A stretch of 24,135 nucleotides of DNA, from assembly GCA_030431085.1 (NCBI GenBank), contig JAUIJW010000011.1, positions 1-24,135 on the forward strand. The letters run 5' to 3'. The stretch's first letter is position 1, and each line of letters starts with the position of its first letter. The position numbers and the translations under genes are program-made. This document shows positions 8,736-17,430 of the stretch, one piece after another. The notes under the pieces were generated by a model, which was not told the DNA's origin, did no database searches, and saw nothing but the letters and a program-made list of their open reading frames with translations. This DNA comes from Bacteroidia bacterium (GTDB lineage Bacteria; Bacteroidota; Bacteroidia; Flavobacteriales; Flavobacteriaceae).

Positions 8736-8887
8736 AATTTTTATTTTTTCAAACAAGAATCAGTAATTGTTAAATAAATGTTTTAAAGTTTGTTTTGACT
8801 ATTTTTTGGTATTCTATCTACCCATAAACCATCAAAAGTTTTACACTTTGTTTCCTAAGAACGATAAAAAAACTTCTTTAGTGTGTT

Positions 8888-10045
8888 TTAACTTAATTTT
8901 CTAAAAGTTTTTAACCATCTTTCTGGATATACCTGATTATTTGCAGTTAAATAATCTTTATAGGTACAAGGTATTAACGTGGATTTATCTATATTATTAT
9001 TGGTATATTGTATTTCCATCCACCATCTTTCACTTTTGTTACTCTTATAAAAATTAATCGTGTCATTTTCAATCAACACCATAAACTTTTTATAATCTTT
9101 TTTAGAAACAAAAGGATACTCATCAATTCTAAAGTTATACCCCTCTATAAAATACCAAACCATTTGCGCTATTAAATGAGCAGTTTGATCACGTTGATCG
9201 TATTTATCGTTGTACTCATAAATACCAAATGATGATATTTTTTGACTTAGCCCTGCATATCTTGCAATGGCGCAAATATGCTCACCATTAATACCATTGG
9301 GCGAGGCATTATGATTGGCAGGGGCATCACTCATTCTAATGGCACCAATATCTATACTTACCATATCTGCATCTCTCAATACAGGTTCTACATTGGTAAT
9401 GTCATTTACAATCTCACCCAACCTATAAGCATCAAAATATAATCGATCAATAAGGTTAATTTCTTCTTGAGAGTTAAAAAAAGTTTGAAATCCTAGATTG
9501 CTAAAATGAAATAAATTATTTGGTGTTTCTACTACTATTTTATGAAGGTAATTTCTTGAATTAATTGTGTCTTCTAATTCTGCCAAATCAAATTTACTAT
9601 CAACAGCTACCAAATTTACGGTTTGTTCAAGTCTATCGTAAGCTTTATAATGAGCATAAGTTAAATCCTGACTTCCACCAATAATAATAGGTGTGATATT
9701 TTTTTTTATTAATGTACTTACAATTTCACTAAGTAAAAACATGGTATCTTCTACTTCGTTGCCTTGTGGTATATTTCCTAAGTCTGCTACTTGATGATGC
9801 CAATTACCTGGAAACATCTGATAAAGATACTTTCTTATCTTCTCAAACCCCTTCCCTGTTCCAACATTATCCACTGCGTTTCTGCCTTCTGCCACAGCCA
9901 CAATAGCAATAGAAACCTTATCTAGGTCTGGCAGACCTAATTTTTTAGTATGTATCTTAATTGATTTGCCAAACGATAAGTCAGGCAGCAATGTAGTATG
10001 TGCTACGGCGATATCTTCAACCGGAGCTAGAAGCTCTAAACTCAT
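8888..10045 (-). CDS. Ureohydrolase (arginase/agmatinase) superfamily protein with degenerate metal site
   Basis: A protein of 385 residues with an arginase-like core. The usual metal-binding motifs are present in shape but altered. GGDHS is GGSQD (about 123-127). DAHxD is DSKFD (about 149-153). SxDxDxxDP is SIDIGAIRMSDAP (from about 230). Thus the His of the first motif, the His of the second and the second Asp of the third are lost, three of six ligands. This argues against a normal binuclear manganese centre. I recall relatives in flavobacteria being annotated formimidoylglutamase or arginase family. The visible residues do not support that activity, and no hut genes are nearby. It lies between topA (51 nt upstream) and gldK (152 nt downstream) on the same strand. 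Role unknown; possibly a pseudoenzyme or structural protein. Confidence 0.8.
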   Translation of the reverse strand: MSLELLAPVEDIAVAHTTLLPDLSFGKSIKIHTKKLGLPDLDKVSIAIVAVAEGRNAVDNVGTGKGFEKIRKYLYQMFPGNWHHQVADLGNIPQGNEVEDTMFLLSEIVSTLIKKNITPIIIGGSQDLTYAHYKAYDRLEQTVNLVAVDSKFDLAELEDTINSRNYLHKIVVETPNNLFHFSNLGFQTFFNSQEEINLIDRLYFDAYRLGEIVNDITNVEPVLRDADMVSIDIGAIRMSDAPANHNASPNGINGEHICAIARYAGLSQKISSFGIYEYNDKYDQRDQTAHLIAQMVWYFIEGYNFRIDEYPFVSKKDYKKFMVLIENDTINFYKSNKSERWWMEIQYTNNNIDKSTLIPCTYKDYLTANNQVYPERWLKTFRKLS

Positions 10046-10096
10046 TCAATAAATCCCTTTTTTTTATGAGTCACAAGATACTAATTTCAAATGAAA

Positions 10097-12580
10097 CTAT
10101 TTTTTCTTGGTAGTTTTTCTCTTAGCTTTTTTCTTAGGGGCATTCTTAGCAAGAATGTCTTTAACCTCTTCTAAAGTTAAAGCCACTGCATCTACAGTTT
10201 TGGGAATTTCTACTTTTACTTTTCCTTGAATAACATTATGCCTACCCCATCGCGCTTTTTCAACTCTAATCCCTTCATCTTCCCAATGGTGCACAACCTT
10301 TTCTATTTCTTTACGTTTCTTATCTTCTATTAATTCTTTTATATTCTCTTCGGATAAGTTATCAAAATCATATTTTTTATTCACATTGATAAACATTCCA
10401 TTCCATTTAATAAAAGGACCGAATCGTCCTACACCCTTTTGTACCGGTAAATCTTCATACATAGCTATAGGTGCATCCGCTTTCTTTTTAGCCTCAATTA
10501 GTTCAATGGCTCTATCCATATCAACCGTCATCGGGTTTTCATCTTTAGCCAATGAAACAAACATTGATCCGAATCTGATATATGGCCCAAACCTTCCATT
10601 AGACACTACAACTTCTTCTCCTTCATATTCACCTAAAGTTTTCGGCAGTTGAAATAAATCCATCGCTTCCTCAAAAGAAATATTATCTAAAGTTTGGGTG
10701 CCTTGTAAACTGGCAAACCTAGGTTTTTCTTCGTCTGTGGCTTCACCAATTTGAACCATGGCCCCATATCTACCTAATCTTGCGTAAACATTTTTACCAC
10801 TCTCTGGATCTACACCTAAAAGCCTCTCCCCCTTAGCTCTTTCTGCATTAGCCGCTACATCTTCAACAATGGGGTGAAATTCTTGGTAAAACTCTTTGAT
10901 CATCTCTGTCCAGTTTTCTTTTCCTTCAGCTATATCATCAAATTCTTTTTCTACATTAGCAGTAAAGCCATAATCTAAAATAGCCGAAAAATTTTCTACC
11001 AAGAAATCATTTACGATTTTACCTATATCTGTAGGGATCAATTTTCCTTTATCTGAACCTACTTTCTCTGTTAGTGATTTTTCTTTTATACTTTGATTCT
11101 CAAGTACTAATTCTGTATATGCTCTTTCTACCCCTTCAATCGTTCCTTTTTCAACATATTCTCTTCTTTGAATAGTAGAAATTGTAGGGGCATAGGTTGA
11201 TGGTCTACCTATACCTAATTCTTCTAATTGTTTAACCAATGAAGCTTCGGTATATCTATACGGTGCTTTAGTATATCGTTCTGTTGCCGTAATGGAGTTG
11301 TTTTCTAATATTTCACCAATTTTCATGGCAGGCAGCATACCATCCTGCTCCTCTTCTTCGTAATCAGTTCCTTCTAGGTATACCTTTAAAAACCCTTCAA
11401 ATTTAATTACTTCACCATTGGCTGTAAGAATTTTATCATTCTTATCGTTGGCTATTCTTACATTAGTTCTTTCTAACTCGGCATCACTCATTTGAGAAGC
11501 TAGAGTTCTTTTCCATATCAAATCATACAAACGCTCTTGGTCTGCATTAGTTGAGATGCTTCTTGTACTCATGTTAGTTGGTCTAATCGCTTCGTGAGCC
11601 TCTTGTGCTCCTTTAGATTTAGTAACAAAATCTCTTGTTTTGCTAAAATCCTCACCGAACAATTTAGAAATTTCTTCTTTGGCTTCGTTTTTAGCATCTT
11701 CAGATAAATTAACGCTGTCTGTTCTCATATAGGTTATTAAACCTGCTTCATACAAACGTTGAGCCACCACCATGGTTTTAGCAACTGGAAAATATAACTT
11801 TCTAGAGGCTTCTTGCTGTAGGGTTGAGGTTGTAAATGGTGCCGCTGGTGATTTCTTTGCTGGCTTTTTTGTTAAATCATCTACCTTAAATATTGCATTT
11901 TTACAGCTTTCCAAAAATGATTCTGCTTCAGCTTTTGTTTCAAAATTTCTAGGTAATTTAGCTTTAAACTTTTTTAAATCTGCATTTGTAAACTCTGCTA
12001 CAACACGATATGATGCTTGCGGGGTAAAGTTTTCGATTTCTCTCTCTCTCTCTACAATTAATCGAACCGCAACAGATTGTACTCTTCCGGCTGAAAGCCC
12101 CCCTTTTACTTTACGCCATAATACTGGCGAAAGTTCATAACCTACTAATCTATCGAGTACTCTTCTGGCTTGCTGAGCGTTAACAAGGTTAAAATTAATT
12201 CCTCTTGGATTTTCAACCGCTTTTAAAATAGCTTTTTTGGTAATTTCATGAAAAACAATACGTTTAGTATTTTCATCATTTAGTTTTAGCTGTTCGTATA
12301 GATGCCAAGCGATAGCTTCTCCTTCGCGATCTTCATCACTTGCTAACCAGACAGTATCGGCTTTTTTAACTTGAGATTTTAGTTTGCTTACAACCGCTTT
12401 TTTATCTGATGACACACTATAGTTTGCTTTGAAGTCTCCATCTACATTAACTCCAAGCTCTTTCGAAGGCAAATCTGCAATATGCCCAAAACTGGATTCA
12501 ACCACAAAATCTTTTCCTAAAATTTTCTCTATTGTTTTTGCTTTCGCCGGAGACTCAACTATAACTAAATTCTTCGCCAT
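10097..12580 (-). CDS. topA: DNA topoisomerase I (type IA)
   Basis: A complete type IA topoisomerase of 827 residues, which relaxes negative supercoils through a 5'-phosphotyrosine intermediate. The TOPRIM domain has VIVESPAKAKT (about 6-16) with the conserved Glu, and ASDEDREGEAIAWHL with the acidic DxDxE set (82-86). The catalytic tyrosine is Y284 in GLITYMRTDSVNLS. QQARRVLDRLVGYELSP and GLSAGRVQSVAVRLI are domain IV signatures. After the core come C-terminal repeats of the RFGPYIRFG / RFGPFIKWNG type and a very basic tail (KKKAKRKTTKKK). No Cys4 zinc fingers are seen, unlike E. coli TopA. The start is set by the conserved MAKNLVIVESPAKA opening. Confidence 0.97.
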   Translation of the reverse strand: MAKNLVIVESPAKAKTIEKILGKDFVVESSFGHIADLPSKELGVNVDGDFKANYSVSSDKKAVVSKLKSQVKKADTVWLASDEDREGEAIAWHLYEQLKLNDENTKRIVFHEITKKAILKAVENPRGINFNLVNAQQARRVLDRLVGYELSPVLWRKVKGGLSAGRVQSVAVRLIVEREREIENFTPQASYRVVAEFTNADLKKFKAKLPRNFETKAEAESFLESCKNAIFKVDDLTKKPAKKSPAAPFTTSTLQQEASRKLYFPVAKTMVVAQRLYEAGLITYMRTDSVNLSEDAKNEAKEEISKLFGEDFSKTRDFVTKSKGAQEAHEAIRPTNMSTRSISTNADQERLYDLIWKRTLASQMSDAELERTNVRIANDKNDKILTANGEVIKFEGFLKVYLEGTDYEEEEQDGMLPAMKIGEILENNSITATERYTKAPYRYTEASLVKQLEELGIGRPSTYAPTISTIQRREYVEKGTIEGVERAYTELVLENQSIKEKSLTEKVGSDKGKLIPTDIGKIVNDFLVENFSAILDYGFTANVEKEFDDIAEGKENWTEMIKEFYQEFHPIVEDVAANAERAKGERLLGVDPESGKNVYARLGRYGAMVQIGEATDEEKPRFASLQGTQTLDNISFEEAMDLFQLPKTLGEYEGEEVVVSNGRFGPYIRFGSMFVSLAKDENPMTVDMDRAIELIEAKKKADAPIAMYEDLPVQKGVGRFGPFIKWNGMFINVNKKYDFDNLSEENIKELIEDKKRKEIEKVVHHWEDEGIRVEKARWGRHNVIQGKVKVEIPKTVDAVALTLEEVKDILAKNAPKKKAKRKTTKKK

Positions 12581-12656
12581 TTTTACTCTTTAAATTGTAT
12601 TAACCTAGGTAATTACGTCTTTTCATATACCATCAACAACCTATATTACCAGATTG

Positions 12657-12664
12657 CAAAAGTA
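12657..12664 (-). promoter_or_regulatory. Probable -7 element for topA
   Basis: On the minus strand this reads TACTTTTG, a full TAnnTTTG match, about 77 nt upstream of the topA start. It is the only such match I see upstream of topA. No TTG stands at the preferred distance, so only the -7 half is supported. Confidence 0.4.
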
Positions 12665-12933
12665 TATAGAAATTTTTAATTGCATATTTTAATTACAGTT
12701 TTTCATATGATATTAACTATATTTATGGTTTAATTTCTCATCCACATATCAATGTATAAGCTCCATTTTTATTGAGGCTTAAAGCTATATTAACTGGCTA
12801 CGCAATCCATAGAAATTATAATCCACGACTTATAATATCTCATAAAACATATTAGACTACTTAATTTCTCACTTTAATTATTAGGATTAACATTTTTTTA
12901 TGCCAAAATGGCAGAATAATATAGATAACATTG

Positions 12934-12941
12934 TATCTTTG
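12934..12941 (+). promoter_or_regulatory. -7 element of the miaB operon promoter
   Basis: TATCTTTG is a full match to TAnnTTTG and identical to the -7 of the DUF983 promoter. It lies 17 nt before ATG 12959, so the transcript would have a leader of only about 10-12 nt. A clear TTG at -33 is missing; the nearest triplet is TGG at 12909-12911. Confidence 0.5.
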
Positions 12942-12958
12942 CAATCCAAATTAAAGTT

Positions 12959-14392
12959 ATGTTGAGCGAAAAAATTATTGATGAAAATAAGCAAGGCCAG
13001 GCTATTGTTACTTTAGATAAAAAAGGTAACACCAAAAAACTTTTTATAGAAAGTTATGGCTGCCAAATGAATATGAGTGATAGTGAAATCGTAGCCTCAA
13101 TTCTATCAGAAGAAGGGTTTGATACTACTCAAAATTTAGAAGATGCAGATTTAGTTTTGGTAAATACTTGCTCAATTCGCGAAAAGGCAGAACAAACTAT
13201 CCGTAAAAGGCTACAAAAATACAATCGTGTAAAACGTATTAATCCGGAAATGAAAATTGGTGTTTTAGGTTGTATGGCCGAGCGTTTAAAAACTAAATTT
13301 TTAGAAGAAGAAAAAGTCGTTGACTTGGTGGTTGGCCCAGATGCATATAGAGATTTACCTAATTTGGTAAAAGAGGTAGAAGCAGGCAAAGATGCCATTA
13401 ATGTTATTTTATCTAAAGAAGAAACCTACGGCGATGTAACCCCTGTAAGATTAAATACTAACGGCGTTTCTGCATTTATATCTATTACACGTGGCTGTGA
13501 TAATATGTGTACCTTTTGTGTAGTACCATTTACACGGGGTAGAGAAAGAAGTAGAGATCCGCAAAGTATTGTTGAAGAAGCTCAAGATTTATGGGACAAA
13601 GGCTATAAAGAGATTACGCTTCTTGGGCAAAATGTAGACTCGTATTTATGGTATGGTGGCGGACTTAAAAAAGATTTTGATAAAGCATCGGATATTGCCA
13701 AAGCCACTGCCGTTGATTTTGCTAAATTACTAGATATAGTAGCCACTGCATTACCAAAAATTAGAATTCGCTTTGCAACATCAAATCCACAGGACATGAG
13801 TCTAGATGTGCTACACACCATGGCAAAACACGATAATATTTGTAAATATATTCATTTACCTGTACAATCTGGTAGTACCCGTATGCTTGAAAAAATGAAC
13901 CGTCAACATACGCGAGAAGAGTATATGGAATTGATTGATAATGTTAAGAAAATCATTCCTAACTGTGCCATTTCTCAAGATATGATTGCTGGTTTTTGTG
14001 GTGAAACTGAAGAAGATCACCAAGAGACACTATCGTTGATGGAATATGTAAAATACGATTTTGGTTTTATGTTTGCTTATTCTGAACGCCCAGGAACGCT
14101 AGCAGCAAAAAAGATGGAAGATGATGTACCCTTAGAGGTTAAAAAAAGAAGGCTATCAGAAATTATTAACCTCCAACAACAGCACAGTTTATTCCATATG
14201 GAAAAAATGATTGGACAAACCGTTGAGGTATTGATTGAAGGCAACTCGAAAAAATCTGACGTCCATTGGATGGGAAGAACTACACAAAATGCTGTGGTTG
14301 TATTTCCGAAGGGTTCTGAACATGTAGGTGATTTTGTAAACATTAAAATTGAAGATTGTACCTCGGCAACTTTATTAGGAACTAAAGCTTAA
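12959..14392 (+). CDS. miaB: MiaB, tRNA-2-methylthio-N6-dimethylallyladenosine synthase
   Basis: A radical-SAM methylthiotransferase of 477 residues that adds a 2-methylthio group to i6A37 of tRNAs reading UNN codons. The N-terminal UPF0004 domain has the three cluster cysteines: C35 (SYGCQMN), C71 (NTCSIREKA) and C105 (GCMAERL). The radical-SAM motif CxxxCxxC is C180/C184/C187 in ITRGCDNMCTFCVVPFTRGRE. The C-terminus (about 410-475) is a TRAM domain. All six cysteines are intact, and NTCSIREKAEQ with TRGRERSR favours MiaB over MtaB or RimO. It heads a rightward operon; the next gene begins 11 nt after its stop codon. Confidence 0.96.
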   Translation: MLSEKIIDENKQGQAIVTLDKKGNTKKLFIESYGCQMNMSDSEIVASILSEEGFDTTQNLEDADLVLVNTCSIREKAEQTIRKRLQKYNRVKRINPEMKIGVLGCMAERLKTKFLEEEKVVDLVVGPDAYRDLPNLVKEVEAGKDAINVILSKEETYGDVTPVRLNTNGVSAFISITRGCDNMCTFCVVPFTRGRERSRDPQSIVEEAQDLWDKGYKEITLLGQNVDSYLWYGGGLKKDFDKASDIAKATAVDFAKLLDIVATALPKIRIRFATSNPQDMSLDVLHTMAKHDNICKYIHLPVQSGSTRMLEKMNRQHTREEYMELIDNVKKIIPNCAISQDMIAGFCGETEEDHQETLSLMEYVKYDFGFMFAYSERPGTLAAKKMEDDVPLEVKKRRLSEIINLQQQHSLFHMEKMIGQTVEVLIEGNSKKSDVHWMGRTTQNAVVVFPKGSEHVGDFVNIKIEDCTSATLLGTKA

Positions 14393-14403
14393 AAACATAT
14401 ATT

Positions 14404-15608
14404 TTGGAATCACTTCAAACCATTAAACAACGATTTGGCATTATTGGTAACAACAACCAATTGAACATTGCCCTCGAAAAAACTATACGTGTGGCACCAA
14501 CAGATATTTCTGTTTTGGTAACAGGCGAAAGTGGTGTTGGTAAAGAGGTTATCCCTAAAATAATTCATAATTTATCGCATAGAAAGCATGCTAAATATAT
14601 CGCTGTTAACTGTGGAGCCATTCCAGAAGGTACGATTGACAGTGAACTTTTTGGTCATGAAAAAGGGTCGTTTACAGGTGCCACGCAAACACGTAGTGGA
14701 TATTTTGAAGTTGCAGATGGCGGTACTATTTTTTTAGATGAAGTTGGCGAACTACCCCTTACCACGCAAGTACGGCTATTAAGAGTATTAGAGAATGGCG
14801 AGTTTTTAAAAGTAGGTTCTTCAAAAGTGCAAAAAACAGATGTTAGAATTGTAGCCGCCACAAATGTAAATATGATAGAGGCCATTCAAAAAGAAAAATT
14901 TAGAGAAGACCTCTATTACAGGTTAAGTACCGTAGAAATTAATATTCCTCCATTGCGTAACCGTGGAGACGACATCCACTTATTATTTCGAAAATTCGCT
15001 TCAGACTTTGCTCAAAAATATAAAATGCCAACCATTCGACTGGAGGAAAAGGCTATTGAAGCTCTTAAGGGTTATCCCTGGAAAGGTAATATTAGACAGT
15101 TACGAAATTTAACAGAGCAAATTTCTGTAATAGAACAAAATAGAAGTATTAGCTACAACACATTAATGTCTTACTTGCCTGATTACGGAGCTAATTTACC
15201 AGCCATAATTAAAGATAAAACCAAAGAGTCTGAGTTTAAAAATGAACGAGAAATCTTGTACAAGGTATTATTTGATATGCGCAATGATATTACAGATCTT
15301 AAAAAACCACTCAAGTTTTAATTGACAAAGTGTATGGTAAAGCTCATGATTTTAACGAAGAAAAAGAGCAAGGAAACCGATTAGAAATAATTTCTAATCC
15401 CACGAAAGACAGCTACACTCAGCCAAGATCTTTAGATAATTTTGACGATGCCGAAACCGTAGAAGAGGCCATATCTCTTCAAGAAAAAGAACTTGAAATG
15501 ATTAAGCAAGCACTAGACCGTAATAATGGCAAAAGAAAACTGGCTGCAAAAGAATTGGGTATTTCTGAACGCACTTTATATAGAAAAATAAACCAATATA
15601 ATTTGTAA
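14404..15608 (+). pseudogene. Sigma-54-dependent activator (AAA+ and Fis HTH) split by a one-base frameshift
   Basis: The first piece (14404-15321, TTG start) has a complete AAA+ domain: Walker A GESGVGK (41-47), the sigma-54 contact loop as GSFTGA (88-93, usually GAFTGA), Walker B GGTIFLDEVGE (106-116) and the FREDLYYRL arginine-finger region. It then ends early at DLKKPLKF. The second piece continues in another frame to 15608 and holds the Fis-type DNA-binding end, GKRKLAAKELGISERTLYRKI. Adding one A to the six-A run at 15301-15306 joins them as DLKKTTQVLIDKVYGKAHDF, giving about 401 residues, the length I recall for intact flavobacterial relatives. No receiver domain precedes the AAA+ part. 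The TTG start is supported by the conserved ESLQTIKQRFG opening. It may be a true inactivating mutation or a homopolymer sequencing error. Confidence 0.85.
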
Positions 15609-15686
15609 TTCTTTAAGCTAAATTGTTTATTTGCTTATGGTTTAAGTTTAATCATCCATCAAAATTATTTCTACAATAAAATACAC

Positions 15687-16190
15687 ATGAAGTATCTATA
15701 TCAATTATTAAGTTTAAGCCTATTTTTATGTATTATTGGATGTGGTGCTTATTCTTTTACTGGAGGTAGTACAGGTGATGCTAAAACTATTCAGATTGAT
15801 TTTTTTCCGAACAATGCCAGACTAGTAGAGCCCACTTTAAGTAACCGATTTACTTTAGCTCTTCAAGATCTTTTTTTAAGACAAACCAATTTAGAGCTAA
15901 CCAATGCTGGTGGCGATTTATATTTTGAAGGAGAAATTACAGATTATCGTGTTACCCCGGTAGCCGCCACAGCACAACAAACAGCAGCTCAAAACAGATT
16001 AACCATATCTGTACGTGTAAGATTTTTTAACCGTTTGGTTGAAGAAGATAATTTTGAAAGAACCTTTTCTTTTTATAGTGATTATGATGGCAGTCTACAA
16101 CTAACTGGAGGTGTTCTCGATCAAGCCTATGATGAAATTCTAGAAAGAATTACTCAAGATATTTTTAATGCAGCCGTAGCCAAATGGTAA
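15687..16190 (+). CDS. lptE: LptE-like LPS-assembly lipoprotein
   Basis: A protein of 167 residues with a lipoprotein signal ending LFLCIIGC, so the mature protein starts at Cys19 (CGAYSFTGG). The mature part has SIRVRFFNR-like beta strands, a central DLYFEGEITDYRVTPVA segment and a C-terminal DQAYDEILERITQDIFNAAVAKW helix, the pattern of Bacteroidota LptE. LptE plugs the LptD barrel and helps deliver LPS to the outer surface. Its position, 78 nt after the sigma-54 activator and directly before a TPR-like gene and secG, is an arrangement I recall from flavobacteria. The next gene begins 4 nt after its stop, so the two are probably co-translated. Confidence 0.85.
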   Translation: MKYLYQLLSLSLFLCIIGCGAYSFTGGSTGDAKTIQIDFFPNNARLVEPTLSNRFTLALQDLFLRQTNLELTNAGGDLYFEGEITDYRVTPVAATAQQTAAQNRLTISVRVRFFNRLVEEDNFERTFSFYSDYDGSLQLTGGVLDQAYDEILERITQDIFNAAVAKW

Positions 16191-16194
16191 ACCG

Positions 16195-16977
16195 ATGAAT
16201 ATAATTGAATTTACCGAAATATTAAAGCAACCTAAATCGATAAATCGGAATCAAACTGCAGATTTAGAAGATATTTTAGAGGAATTTCCTTATTTTCAAG
16301 CTGCACATTTTTTACACTTAAATGGTTTAAAAAAGCAAAGTAGTTTTAAATATAATATTGCATTAAAGAAAACCGCTGCATTCACTACTGATAGAACTGT
16401 TTTATTCGATTATATTGCTTCTAATGAATTTGACTTTGAAGTATTTGAAGTATTGGAAGAAGATAAAACCCATCCTAAAACTGCCTCCCAAAGTAATCCA
16501 GAGGTAGAACAAATTACCCCTTCTAAAAAAGAAACTGAAACCAAAGAAACAAACGAAAACCCTAAAGCAAAAGAACCTATTTTACCTATAGGTAAGCCCC
16601 TGCAATTTAGCGCAGATGAAAAACATTCGTTTAATGAATGGTTGCAAATCTCTAAAATAAAACCCATTGCTCGTTCAGATTCCGATCATTCGAATAAATC
16701 TAAAAAGGATAAAACTCTAAAAAACATTGATTTAATTGATAAATTTATCGCTAGTAATCCAAAAATTTCACCAATTAACAGTCAGCTTGTAGGTAGTATT
16801 TCTAATGATAGTATTACTGAGAATCAAAACCTTATGACCGAAACTTTAGCTCATGTTTACCTTGAGCAAAAAAAATATAAAAAAGCAATTACAGCTTTTC
16901 AAATTTTAAGTTTGAAATATCCCGAAAAAAGTAGTTTCTTTGCAAACCAAATTAAAGAAGCGGAAAAGCTTTTGTAA
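16195..16977 (+). CDS. Cytoplasmic TPR-like protein of unknown function
   Basis: A protein of 260 residues with no signal peptide or membrane segment. The N-terminal part (about 1-80) is helical and contains EDILEEFPYFQAAHFLHLNGL. The middle (about 95-165) is a low-complexity Lys/Glu/Thr/Pro linker. The C-terminal 45 residues, LAHVYLEQKKYKKAITAFQILSLKYPEK, read as a tetratricopeptide-repeat hairpin, with the Y-K-A-I-x-A-F-x-x-L spacing expected. It lies 4 nt after lptE and 15 nt before secG. TPRs usually bind other proteins, but nothing shows the partner. I recall homologues in this position in flavobacteria, annotated as hypothetical. Confidence 0.75.
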   Translation: MNIIEFTEILKQPKSINRNQTADLEDILEEFPYFQAAHFLHLNGLKKQSSFKYNIALKKTAAFTTDRTVLFDYIASNEFDFEVFEVLEEDKTHPKTASQSNPEVEQITPSKKETETKETNENPKAKEPILPIGKPLQFSADEKHSFNEWLQISKIKPIARSDSDHSNKSKKDKTLKNIDLIDKFIASNPKISPINSQLVGSISNDSITENQNLMTETLAHVYLEQKKYKKAITAFQILSLKYPEKSSFFANQIKEAEKLL

Positions 16978-16992
16978 TAAAAAAATAGAATT

Positions 16993-17334
16993 ATGTCGTA
17001 TTTATTATTTTTGATCTTAATCATTATTGTATCGTTATTATTGATTTTAGTTGTTATGGTACAAAATCCAAAAGGAGGTGGCTTATCCTCTTCTTTCGGA
17101 GGTGGCGGTACTCAAAATTTAGGTGGTGTACAGAATACTACTAATTTCTTAGATAAGAGTACTTGGACTTTGGCGATTGCCCTTTTTGCTTTAATATTAT
17201 TATCGAACTTTGCAATTCCTAGAACAAATGATGTTGATTTAAAATCTGCTACAGAAAAAATAGTAAATGACAGAGAAACATTAGAAGCTCCAGCAACATT
17301 AGACACTTCTGAACCTATTGATACAACAAACTAA
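16993..17334 (+). CDS. secG: Preprotein translocase subunit SecG
   Basis: A protein of 113 residues with the SecG layout: a first transmembrane helix (about 2-23), the conserved cytoplasmic loop VVMVQNPKGGGLSSSFGGGG with the TTNFLDK continuation, and a second helix (about 56-74). An acidic, Thr-rich C-terminal tail of about 38 residues follows, longer than in E. coli but common in Bacteroidota. SecG assists SecYE/SecA export through the inner membrane. It is the last gene before a strong terminator, 15 nt after the TPR-like gene. Confidence 0.94.
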   Translation: MSYLLFLILIIIVSLLLILVVMVQNPKGGGLSSSFGGGGTQNLGGVQNTTNFLDKSTWTLAIALFALILLSNFAIPRTNDVDLKSATEKIVNDRETLEAPATLDTSEPIDTTN

Positions 17335-17355
17335 ATTTTAGTTTTAACAATATTC

Positions 17356-17393
17356 AAAATGCCATCGTCAATGACACGATGGCATTTTTTTTT
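17356..17393 (+). terminator. Intrinsic terminator after secG
   Basis: AAAATGCCATCGT (17356-17368) pairs perfectly with ACGATGGCATTTT (17376-17388) over a 7-nt loop, and the T run extends to 17393. It closes the miaB-secG transcript and separates it from groES. Confidence 0.88.
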
Positions 17394-17398
17394 ACCAT

Positions 17399-17430
17399 TT
17401 GTCAGTATTTCTAAATTGGCAGCATATTTG
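17399..17430 (+). promoter_or_regulatory. Promoter of groES-groEL
   Basis: TTG at 17399-17401, a 21-nt spacer and CATATTTG at 17423-17430 fit the Bacteroidota pattern with one mismatch in TAnnTTTG (first T is C). The start would be near 17436, about 40 nt before groES. No CIRCE inverted repeat (TTAGCACTC-N9-GAGTGCTAA) is present in the gap. Confidence 0.55.

Larger units (their letters stand above)
12581..12958. other. 378-nt intergenic region between divergent topA and miaB
   Basis: This is the largest gap in the window. It holds the probable topA -7 element on its left side and the miaB -7 element on its right side. The middle (about 12680-12890) is very AT-rich, has no open frame of useful length on either strand, no long inverted repeat with a T run, and nothing that reads as a tRNA. 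A binding site for a regulator could be present but none is recognisable. Confidence 0.6.

Noticed and set aside
8736..8887. Promoter for gldK
   Set aside because: The best candidate on the minus strand, AACTTTTG at 8840-8833, misses the first T of TAnnTTTG and lacks a TTG at the right distance. Read-through from topA and the ureohydrolase gene is as likely.
11772..12140. Open frame of 122 codons on the plus strand
   Set aside because: Antisense shadow of the topA core, with no recognisable domain.
12665..12930. Small RNA or tRNA gene in the topA-miaB gap
   Set aside because: No cloverleaf, no GTTCGA-type loop, no terminator-like hairpin with a T run, and no significant open frame.
15296..15310. 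Programmed -1 ribosomal frameshifting in the sigma-54 activator
   Set aside because: The A6C stretch resembles a slippery site, but the zero-frame codons are AAA AAA CCA preceded by T, so the heptamer is out of register. No clear stem-loop follows. A one-base indel or sequencing error is simpler.
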